Source: an uncultured Clostridia bacterium
Lineage (GTDB): Bacteria; Bacillota; Clostridia; Christensenellales; Aristaeellaceae
Direction: 5' to 3'
DNA length: 13,228 nucleotides
Assembly: GCA_934631025.1 (NCBI GenBank)
Contig: CAKTXR010000068.1
Span: 1-13,228, forward strand
The notes beneath the pieces were generated by a model. It had not been told where the DNA came from. It ran no database searches and saw only the letters and a program-made list of their open reading frames with translations. The position numbers and the translations under genes are program-made. Of the stretch, positions 1-5,547 are shown in pieces; the first letter of the stretch is position 1, and each line of letters begins with the position of its first letter.

Positions 1-315
1 ACCGGCAGAATGACAGATCAGAAAGCTGAACTGTCCGAAAGCCAGATGATTCTTCTGAATCAGAAGCTGACGCTGATCGACGACACGATACAGGACGGAT
101 ACCACCCCATGGTAACAGTGGTTTACTTCGTGCCGGACGCAAAGAAGGAAGGCGGCTCGTATCAGGAATACACAGGGAAGGTGCGGCAGCTTGACCCTGT
201 GGAGCGAAAGCTCGTTTTTCTCGCGGCAAATGAACGCTCCGCAGGCAAAGAAATAAGCATAGATGATATCCTTGAAATCCATGGCGACCTGGTGGATTAT
301 ATGGATGATATATGA
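1..315 (+). CDS. YolD-like protein, 3' part of gene (5' end outside window)
   Basis: The visible 104 residues match the C-terminal two thirds of YolD-like proteins (PF08863 family, from memory): a helical segment (TDQKAELSESQ, then LNQKLTLIDD), followed by a small beta region with TVVYFVPD, GKVRQLDP and the closing ISIDDILEIHG. An ATG lies at position 10, but the frame is open back to base 1 as T-G-R-M-T-D. Clostridial homologues have about 30 more residues before this point, ending in a similar E-T-(A/G)-R-(L/M)-T-D stretch, so I read the gene as cut by the window edge rather than starting at 10. YolD-like genes often sit just downstream of a Y-family DNA polymerase (UmuC/DinB type) and are thought to be linked to the DNA-damage response; such a neighbour may lie to the left. 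The molecular function is not established. The gene stops at TGA 313-315. Confidence 0.85.
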   Translation, partial: TGRMTDQKAELSESQMILLNQKLTLIDDTIQDGYHPMVTVVYFVPDAKKEGGSYQEYTGKVRQLDPVERKLVFLAANERSAGKEISIDDILEIHGDLVDYMDDI

Positions 316-673
316 TAGTAGAGCGCATAGGCGGCACTTCTTTTTCACTGTCCACTTTTCGGGAGATAGACTTTTCTTTATCCACGAATAGGGTACCGTG
401 TCCACTTTTAGGGGTACATTTTAACGCTATCTCGCGATACTTTGGACGAAACCTCGCATTGTGGACGATACCCTGTTATCGTCCAAAGTAGGGTGCATTC
501 CATGATAAATCTCTGATTTCGTCCCCGGAAAATAGGGGTGAGCAGACTAAAAAGAGCTGGAGAGTGGAAAACCTCATCTGATAAAATGACGCAGAATAGT
601 CCGTTTCTTGCGCCTATAGCCCATATTTGGTAGTTATAGCCTGTATTCTGACGGTTTATCAGTCTGTAAATGC
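316..673. other. Gene-free stretch with short repeats; possible insertion-sequence end remnant
   Basis: No convincing coding region is present in about 360 bases. Three related words lie in direct orientation: TGTCCACTTTTCGGGAG from 349, TATCCACGAATAGGG from 379 and TGTCCACTTTTAGGGG from 399. To their right is a nested inverted repeat: ACTTTGGACGA at 439-449 against TCGTCCAAAGT at 479-489, and TGGACGATA at 462-470 against TATCGTCCA at 477-485. Multiple short repeats of this kind resemble the ends of IS21-like elements, but no transposase gene is visible. The assignment is tentative. The rest, 490-673, shows nothing I can interpret. Confidence 0.3.
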
Positions 674-714
674 AAAAAGAAGTCCTCATGCTTTGTATCA
701 AAACATGAGGACTT
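674..714 (-). terminator. Rho-independent terminator of the tRNA-Val unit
   Basis: A perfect 11-bp stem (AAGTCCTCATG at 680-690 against CATGAGGACTT at 704-714) has a 13-nt loop. Read leftward it is followed by C and then five T (678-674). It begins only 3 nt after the tRNA CCA end on the minus strand, which fits termination of the tRNA transcript. Confidence 0.85.
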
Positions 715-717
715 AGT

Positions 718-793
718 TGGTGGTCGCAACAGGACTCGAACCTGTGACCCCATCGATGTGAACGATGTGCTCTACCAACTGAGCCATGCGACC
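718..793 (-). tRNA. tRNA-Val (anticodon CAC), CCA encoded
   Basis: Read on the minus strand from 793, a full cloverleaf is present: acceptor stem GGTCGCA/TGCGACC with discriminator A, D stem GCTC/GAGC, anticodon stem CATCG/CGATG with loop TTCACAT (anticodon CAC, reads GTG, valine), T stem ACAGG/CCTGT with loop TTCGAGT, and an encoded CCA at 720-718. It is 76 nt including CCA. All stems are perfect, so it should be functional. The nearest good promoter is about 240 bp upstream (1031-1059), beyond a partial copy of the tRNA's own 5' end, so a long leader has to be removed by RNase P. A terminator follows directly. Confidence 0.96.
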
Positions 794-795
794 AA

Positions 796-968
796 GAATA
801 TCGGCATTCCCTAAAATGTTGGGGAAGCGGGAGAACCGGGCGGCATCTTTCAATGCCGAGCGGTCGACCGATTCTTCCTTTAGGAAGATGAGGGAGACCA
901 CGAAATTTTTGTCGATCCGGAAGCCAATCCGGGGAGGGAAGTAGTCCATGTTCAGGAACCAGTATGGA
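796..968. other. 173-bp segment between the two tRNA 5'-end copies; origin unknown
   Basis: This segment lies between the intact tRNA-Val and the truncated 5' copy, and would be transcribed leftward as part of the tRNA leader. It is rich in short hairpins: CGGCAT/ATGCCG (841-846/853-858), the palindrome CGGTCGACCG (861-870), TCTTCCT/AGGAAGA (873-879/882-888) and CCGG/CCGG (917-920/929-932). A 9-bp stem GTAGTCCAT/ATGGACTAC (941-949/964-972) reaches into the truncated tRNA copy. One minus-strand frame is open through it, giving a protein-like but unrecognised peptide (contains SALKDAARFSRFPNILGNAD). It could be a gene fragment brought in by recombination or a small structured element. Confidence 0.4.
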
Positions 969-992
969 CTACCAACTGAGCCATGCGACCAA
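969..992 (-). pseudogene. Truncated duplicate of the tRNA-Val 5' end
   Basis: These 24 bp are identical to 772-795, which cover the first 22 nt of tRNA-Val (acceptor 5' strand through the D loop) plus two bases upstream. The rest of a tRNA is missing: after the D-loop GGTAG the sequence turns into unrelated DNA. The two copies are direct repeats with a period of 197 bp. This copy is the one next to the promoter. It may be a tRNA gene broken by an insertion or deletion, or one arm of an attachment-type duplication, although integrases normally duplicate the tRNA 3' end. Confidence 0.85.
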
Positions 993-1030
993 ATTCTCTC
1001 GGTGTCGGCGATCAACTGCCAACAACAAGT

Positions 1031-1059
1031 ATAATATCACAGAGCTCCGAGTTTGTCAA
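1031..1059 (-). promoter_or_regulatory. Sigma-A-type promoter of the tRNA-Val unit
   Basis: On the minus strand, TTGACA (1059-1054) is separated by 17 nt from TATTAT (1036-1031). This is a consensus -35 and a near-consensus -10. Transcription would start near 1024 and run leftward through the truncated tRNA copy, the 173-bp segment and the intact tRNA. Confidence 0.88.
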
Positions 1060-1423
1060 TAGGGAAATTTCAAAAAAGTGAGAATTTCTGGGATTTTCTT
1101 GCGGAAAACGGACTGCGATTGAAAACTGCACATTGCTGCCTATGCGCATTGACATGATGAAATCGGACGCGCTTCAAAAAGCGCCTGTATTTTGACCGCC
1201 GCCGCTGAAAATGGTACGCGTTGAGGCCGACAGACTGTATGCTCTTTCTGGAATTTTCCGGCAATGCGCTCGCCGTGTCGGACGTTTCTTTTATGCCGCT
1301 GCGGGAGAGGAGGAGCGCGCTTCAAAAGCGCCTTATGCATATCACGGAGCGTTTGAACGGCGGATTGGGCGCTGCTTCCGAAATCGCTTTGAGCGAAATG
1401 CGCTCAAAAACGCTGAATTTATG
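1060..1423. repeat. Gene-free stretch with repeated GCGCTT..AAGCGC hairpins
   Basis: No gene is supported here. Short hairpins with related sequence occur: GCGCTT-CAAA-AAGCGC (1169-1184), GCGCTT-CAA-AAGCGC (1317-1331) and TTTGAGCG-AAATG-CGCTCAAA (1388-1408). A fourth, CGCTT-TTG-AAGCG (1452-1464), lies within the terminator region of the MATE gene. Three of the four share the word GCTTCAAAAGC or its complement, so they may be copies of a small intergenic repeat or stacked weak terminators between the convergent end of the MATE gene and the tRNA promoter. A 67-codon plus-strand frame from a TTG at 1221 has no recognised homology and no ribosome site. Confidence 0.35.
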
Positions 1424-1461
1424 AAAAAAACGTTCAAAGCTTTCAGCGCGCCGCTTTTGAA
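1424..1461 (-). terminator. Probable terminator of the MATE gene
   Basis: On the minus strand, TTCAAAAGC (1461-1453) pairs with GCTTTGAA (1440-1433) with one bulged base and a 12-nt loop. Two bases later there is a run of seven T (1430-1424). It lies 11 nt past the stop codon of the MATE gene. Confidence 0.55.
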
Positions 1462-1471
1462 GCGCGGACTG

Positions 1472-2842
1472 TCAGGCGGCGATCTGATCGGCCGTGCGCT
1501 TTCCTCCGGATGTTTCGCGGCCGAAATGCAATGTGCGCCGGTAGTAGACGGGAATCAGCAGCGAGACCGCGCCCAGCCAGGCCAGCGGCGAGGCCAGACA
1601 GACGCCCGTGTAGCCCATGACGCGCGCCAGTCCCGCCGTGCCGCACAGCCGCATGACCAGCTCGATCATGCAGGCGGCGAAGGGAGAGCGGCTGTCGTCC
1701 ATGCTCTGCTCGGTCGAGCGATAGACCAGCAGCAGCCCCAGCAGCGGATAAAACGGCGCGACGGCCGTGAAATAGCCGGTCGCATAGCCGATGATCGTCT
1801 CAGTCGGCGCGTCGATGAACAGCGAGACCACCTGCCGGCGGCAGAGCAGCATCAGCGCGGCCATCAGCACGTTGGCGCATTCAATCTGCACGAGCGAAGC
1901 GCGTACGCCGCTGCGGATGCGCCCGTAGGCCCGCGCGCCGTAGTTCTGCGCCACATAGTTTGCAATGGCGATGCCGAACGCGCCGTTGATCAGCACGGAA
2001 AACTGATCGACCTTGGTCGCCGCCGTGTAACCCGCAATAGCCGATGCGCCCAGCGCGTTGACCGCCGCCTGCATGGCTAATTGTCCGATGCACATCACCG
2101 ACATCTGAAAGCCCATCGGGAAGCCGACGCGCAGGTGAGCGCCGATCTCCGGCAGGCGCTGCGCTTTTTCGATGCGGCCGCCGCGCAGCACGGCATAGCG
2201 CCGGAAGCCGACAAGCGTCGAGAGGACGGCGGCGATCAGCTGGCTCAGCACGGTCGCCCAGGCCGCGCCCGCTACGCCCAGCCCCAGCGGGCCGATGAAC
2301 AGCACATCCAGCGCGATGTTGCCCAGCGAGGAGACGACGAGGAAAATCAGCGGCGTGCGGCTGTCGCCCAGCGCGCGCAGGAGGTTGGAAATCGTGTTGT
2401 AGAAAAACGTCGCGCCCGTTCCGGCGAGTATGACGAAGAGATAGGCGTAGGCGTCCTGCTCGATGCCGGCGGGCGTTTGCATCCAGCCGAGGATGGGATG
2501 GGCGAGCAGACAGCCGGCGATGGTCAAAACGACGCTGAACAGCACGGTCAGCAGCCATGAAACGCTGGCGCTGCGCCGCATGGCCGCCTCGTCGCCCGCG
2601 CCGAAGCGCTGTCCCAGACAGATGCCGAAGCCGCCGCTCACGCCCTGTATGAAGCACAGCACCAGATAGACCACGATGCTCGTTGAGCCGACTGCCGCCA
2701 GCGCGTCCGCGCCCAGCATCCGGCCGACGATGATCGAATCGGCCAGCGTGTAGAACAGCTGGAACAGATTGCCGCCGATCACCGGCAGCGCAAAGCGCAG
2801 CAGCACCGGAAATGGCTTGCCTTGCGTGAGATCTTTTACCAT
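1472..2842 (-). CDS. MATE family multidrug/sodium-type efflux transporter
   Basis: This is an inner-membrane secondary transporter of the MATE superfamily, NorM/DinF-like, exporting drugs or metabolites in exchange for Na+ or H+. The 456 residues are typical, and about twelve hydrophobic segments are visible. N-terminal signatures of the family are present: KDLTQGKP, FALPVIGGNLFQLFYTLADS and IIVGRMLGADALAAVGS in sequence. The second half repeats the fold, with GFPMGFQMSVMCIGQLAMQ and VDQFSVLINGAFGIAIANYV. I start at ATG 2842 because GAAAGGTGA lies 8 nt before it and homologues begin with M-x-K-D-L-T-x-G-K-P; an upstream in-frame GTG at 2869 would add nine residues but lacks a ribosome site. 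The gene is divergent from an AraC-family regulator across 92 bp, which makes local control plausible. The substrate cannot be told from sequence. Confidence 0.93.
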   Translation of the reverse strand: MVKDLTQGKPFPVLLRFALPVIGGNLFQLFYTLADSIIVGRMLGADALAAVGSTSIVVYLVLCFIQGVSGGFGICLGQRFGAGDEAAMRRSASVSWLLTVLFSVVLTIAGCLLAHPILGWMQTPAGIEQDAYAYLFVILAGTGATFFYNTISNLLRALGDSRTPLIFLVVSSLGNIALDVLFIGPLGLGVAGAAWATVLSQLIAAVLSTLVGFRRYAVLRGGRIEKAQRLPEIGAHLRVGFPMGFQMSVMCIGQLAMQAAVNALGASAIAGYTAATKVDQFSVLINGAFGIAIANYVAQNYGARAYGRIRSGVRASLVQIECANVLMAALMLLCRRQVVSLFIDAPTETIIGYATGYFTAVAPFYPLLGLLLVYRSTEQSMDDSRSPFAACMIELVMRLCGTAGLARVMGYTGVCLASPLAWLGAVSLLIPVYYRRTLHFGRETSGGKRTADQIAA

Positions 2843-2868
2843 GGCAAAAGTCACCTTTCTTTTGTCCA

Positions 2869-2902
2869 CATATTGACGGATGCGCTTTCTGTGCGCTATG
2901 AT
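2869..2902 (+). promoter_or_regulatory. Promoter of the AraC-family gene with overlapping 16-bp element
   Basis: TTGACG (2873-2878) and TATGAT (2897-2902) are separated by 18 nt; the start would be near 2909. The -35 lies inside CATATTGACGGATGCG (2869-2884), which matches 14 of 16 bases of an element at 3889-3904 in the response-regulator promoter. In both promoters the element begins 28 bp before the -10. The divergent MATE gene reads from the same 92-bp region, so a protein bound here could touch both genes. Confidence 0.65.
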
Positions 2903-2934
2903 TAAAGCATAAAGCGAAAAGGGAGGAGATTGTC

Positions 2935-3828
2935 ATCGTCCGCGAAATTCAGGTTGACGCGCAGGCGCACGAGCTGTCGCCGCACGGCACGCTCGTCGAT
3001 CCGCTGGAGATCAACCATGACGATCTGAGCGCGTTTTCACAGGGCTATGTCCGATGCCACTGGCACGAGGAGCTGGAGCTGTCCGTCGTGCAGGAGGGGC
3101 GGGCGCGCTATACGCTCGGCTCGGGCGTTTACGAGCTTTCCGCGGGACAGGGGCTGCTCATAAACGCCAATATGCCGCATTCCTTTACTCCGGTTGGCGG
3201 GAAAAACGCCGTGCTGCTGACGCTCATTCTGCACCCGTCGTTCCTCTACGGCCTGCCCGGCAGCGAGATCGAGCGCGGGCTGCTGCGTCCGTTCCTGAAC
3301 GCGCGCCGATTGCCGGTCGTCATGCTGGAAAGAGACGAAATCCAGACCGTGCAGGATATCGACGCGCTGTTTGACAGGCGGCCGTTCGCCTGGGCGCTTC
3401 GCTGCAAGGCGATGCTGTGCGAGCTGTTCTGCAATCTGCTTATCCGCTGCGAGGGCGAACTGAGCGGGCAGAGCGCCTTTTCGGACGACGCGCTCGAGCG
3501 ATTGCAGCGCGTGATTGGCTATCTGAGCGCGCATTACGACGAGCCGCTCGACTTGACGCGCCTCTCTCAGCTGGCCTGCCTTTCGCGCGAGGGCTGCTGC
3601 CGCTTCTTCAGGCGCATGACCGGCCAGACGCTGTCTCAGTATCTCGAGAACGACCGCATTGCCCGCGCGGCGGCGCTTTTGCAGCAGAAGGATGCGAGCG
3701 TGACGAGCGTGGCGCTGCAGTGCGGCTACAGCAACGTCGGCCGGTTCTCGGCGGCGTTTTCGCGGCGCATGGGCTGCGCGCCCAGAGCCTACCAGCGCCA
3801 ATATTGTAATGCGGAACGCGCGCGCTGA
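2935..3828 (+). CDS. AraC-family transcriptional regulator with N-terminal cupin (non-ATG start)
   Basis: This is a DNA-binding regulator, probably responsive to a sugar. Counting from ATC at 2935 it has 297 residues, normal for the family. The N-terminal cupin shows PHGTLVDP, INHDDLSAF, HWHEELEL (residues 42-49) and the later NMPHSF histidine (about 82). Two helix-turn-helix units occupy about 188-290: LDLTRLSQLACLSREGCCRFF, then SVTSVALQCGYSNVGRFSAAF, closing with the family signature around CAPRAYQRQY. The first ATG/GTG/TTG in frame is GTG 3088, which would remove 51 residues including HWHEELEL, so translation must begin earlier. GGGAGGAG at 2921-2928 is 6-8 nt before ATC 2935, making ATC the best-placed codon; ATT 2929 is too close. 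A base-call error turning ATG into ATC is the alternative. It is divergent from the MATE gene and upstream of the two-component pair. Confidence 0.88.
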   Translation: MVREIQVDAQAHELSPHGTLVDPLEINHDDLSAFSQGYVRCHWHEELELSVVQEGRARYTLGSGVYELSAGQGLLINANMPHSFTPVGGKNAVLLTLILHPSFLYGLPGSEIERGLLRPFLNARRLPVVMLERDEIQTVQDIDALFDRRPFAWALRCKAMLCELFCNLLIRCEGELSGQSAFSDDALERLQRVIGYLSAHYDEPLDLTRLSQLACLSREGCCRFFRRMTGQTLSQYLENDRIARAAALLQQKDASVTSVALQCGYSNVGRFSAAFSRRMGCAPRAYQRQYCNAERAR

Positions 3829-3835
3829 AAAGCCT

Positions 3836-3904
3836 GATATTGCCGAAAAACAGACGGATATTGACGCTTTTTGAAAACTCAAAATTTGCATATTGTCCGA
3901 TGCG
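3836..3904 (+). promoter_or_regulatory. Candidate operator half-sites upstream of the response-regulator gene
   Basis: Three related words lie in the same orientation: GATATTGCCG at 3836, GATATTGACG at 3857 and CATATTGTCCGATGCG at 3889-3904. They are 21 and 32 bp apart, that is two and three helical turns, and the last overlaps the -35. Repeats in phase on one face of the DNA are what AraC-type activators use. The binder could be the upstream AraC-family protein, the response regulator itself, or neither. Confidence 0.45.
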
Positions 3905-3922
3905 GAAGCGCTGTGTTATAAT
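3893..3922 (+). promoter_or_regulatory. Promoter of the two-component operon
   Basis: TTGTCC (3893-3898) is separated by 18 nt from a perfect TATAAT (3917-3922), preceded by TG at 3914-3915 (extended -10). Transcription would begin near 3929, leaving a leader of about 55 nt before the ATG at 3985. Confidence 0.75.
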
Positions 3923-3984
3923 GGCGCTGATCGATAGGCGATAGTGCCAAGGGACGCGACACAGATATTGGAGAGGATGACGGT

Positions 3985-5547
3985 ATGTACAGCCTTGTGA
4001 TTGCTGAGGACGAAAAGATGATGCGCGAGTCGCTGGTCAATCTGGTCGACTGGGCGTCGCTCGGCTTTGTGATGGAGGCCGCCTTTGCCGACGGCGCGCA
4101 GCTGATCGACTATCTGCGTACGCACATTCCGGACGTGGTGCTGACCGATATTCAGATGATCCGCGTGGATGGCATGGAGGTGGCGCGCTTCATTCACGAG
4201 CACAATCTGCCCACCTGCGTCATTCTCCTGACCGGCCACAAGAACTTTGAATATGCCCGCAGCGCTATTGAATATCGCGTCAAGCGCTATCTGCTCAAGC
4301 CGATCACCGTGCCGCAGCTCAAGGCAGTCTTTCGCGAGACCTGCGCTGCGCTGGACGATCAGGAGTATATCGAGCGCGCGATGCAGAAGCGTGATCGTCA
4401 CTACGGCGATCTGGTCAGCTATGAAATGCAGAATTTGATCGTCGACTGCTGCTATGGCCTGGTGGATGAGACGGCGCTTCACAAGCGCTATCGGCTGATC
4501 CATCCGGGCGCGGCGGCCGAGCCGTCCTGCGTGTATGTGCGGCTGCAGTTCTGCGACAGAGAAAATTTCATCGAATCCTATGGCCTGCAGGCCACCGAGG
4601 ACGGTTTGACGCAGATATTGCGCGATCGCTTCGGACGCGTCGAGTTCTATCCGGTTGCGTGGAGCGCGCGGGGGAGCGAGGGCGTTCTGGAGATGACCGG
4701 CGTTTTCCTGCTCAGGCAGCCGGACGCGCTGTCGGTTAATACGCTGCCGGAGGAGGTCGCGGCCTGCTTTGCCGAAAAGACGCCATTTGAAGCGACGGCC
4801 GTGCGCATCGAGGCGCTGGCGTCGCCGTTTGCGCTGTCCGAGGCCTTCCGCAGCGAGCTGATTGCGGGGCGTTCGTCGGCGCAGCTGGCAAGCGCGCGCC
4901 GGGATACGGACGATTACCGCCGGGAGCAGGAGCGGCTGCTCTATCACTGCCTGCTTCAGGGTGACGAGCGGGGGCTTCATGCTATCGCGGACAGGATGTC
5001 AGACGCGGCGCTGTTTGCCGATCTTGAACAGGCGGCGTTCGAGTGCGTGCAGGTGCTCATGCGCGTCATTGGCCGGCTGACCAGCGGGAGCATTCAGGAA
5101 TGGAATCGCTTCATGCGCCTGACCGGCCTTCAGGAGCCTGTCGGCATTGCGTGTGAGGACGCGCTGAAAACGTGGTTTGCCGAAAGGCTTTCGATCATCT
5201 CCGACAATCTGGCCAGTCTGCGCGGCGATCAGGGTACGAAAATCGCCGACGTCATCGCCTATATCCACGCGCATTACGCCGAGGATATCACCCTTTCCGA
5301 CGCGGCGGACGGCGTGTACTTAAACGCCGCCTATTTAAGCCGCCTCTTCAAGAAGGAAACCGGCAAGACCTTCAGCGATTATCTGACTGAGGTGCGCATT
5401 GAGGCGGCCATGCGGCTGATCGAATCCTCCAATCTGTTCATCTATGAGATCGCCCGGCAGTCGGGCTATCGCAATCTCAAGTATTTCTACAAGGTGTTCA
5501 AGAAAGTAAAGGGGTATTCGCCGAATGAACTGCGCAGGAAGACATAG
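3985..5547 (+). CDS. Response regulator with AraC-type DNA-binding domain (YesN-like)
   Basis: This is the output half of a two-component system; when phosphorylated it should bind DNA and activate sugar-use genes. Residues 1-120 form a receiver domain: acidic pair E8-D9, phosphoacceptor D55 in VVLTDIQM, T83 in ILLTGHKNF and K105 in YLLKPI. All key residues are present. A long middle region (about 125-415) is typical of YesN-like regulators and has no clear motif. Residues 419-520 are the AraC/XylS double helix-turn-helix, with ITLSDAADGVYLNAAYLSRLF, GKTFSDYL, FIYEIARQSGYRNLKYFYKVF and the ending KGYSPNELRR. At 520 residues it has the usual length of this class. The ATG is supported by GAGG 8 nt upstream. 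The 3' end overlaps the kinase gene by 23 bp, so the two are translationally linked. A direct-repeat pair before the importer promoter (7442-7479) is a candidate target. Confidence 0.96.
   Translation: MYSLVIAEDEKMMRESLVNLVDWASLGFVMEAAFADGAQLIDYLRTHIPDVVLTDIQMIRVDGMEVARFIHEHNLPTCVILLTGHKNFEYARSAIEYRVKRYLLKPITVPQLKAVFRETCAALDDQEYIERAMQKRDRHYGDLVSYEMQNLIVDCCYGLVDETALHKRYRLIHPGAAAEPSCVYVRLQFCDRENFIESYGLQATEDGLTQILRDRFGRVEFYPVAWSARGSEGVLEMTGVFLLRQPDALSVNTLPEEVAACFAEKTPFEATAVRIEALASPFALSEAFRSELIAGRSSAQLASARRDTDDYRREQERLLYHCLLQGDERGLHAIADRMSDAALFADLEQAAFECVQVLMRVIGRLTSGSIQEWNRFMRLTGLQEPVGIACEDALKTWFAERLSIISDNLASLRGDQGTKIADVIAYIHAHYAEDITLSDAADGVYLNAAYLSRLFKKETGKTFSDYLTEVRIEAAMRLIESSNLFIYEIARQSGYRNLKYFYKVFKKVKGYSPNELRRKT

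Noticed and set aside
408..701. 97-codon minus-strand frame in the gene-free stretch
   Set aside because: No ribosome site, no recognisable domain, and it runs through the repeat cluster.
796..968. Insert considered as a CRISPR-like, riboswitch or T-box leader
   Set aside because: It has several short hairpins but no repeat-spacer pattern, and I could not find a T-box sequence or a known aptamer core.
713..1015. 100-codon minus-strand frame across the tRNA region
   Set aside because: It starts at TTG and reads straight through the tRNA-Val sequence, a well-known source of false ORFs; the middle part has no recognised homology.
1221..1424. 67-codon plus-strand frame left of the MATE gene
   Set aside because: Starts at TTG without a ribosome site and contains the repeated hairpins; no family recognised.
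1211..2080. Long plus-strand frames opposite the MATE gene (also 2081-2560)
   Set aside because: Antisense shadows of a clear membrane-transporter gene in GC-rich DNA; composition is rich in R, A, Q and H as typical of shadows.
3916..4980. 354-codon minus-strand frame opposite the response regulator
   Set aside because: Shadow of a gene with complete receiver and AraC-type motifs on the plus strand.
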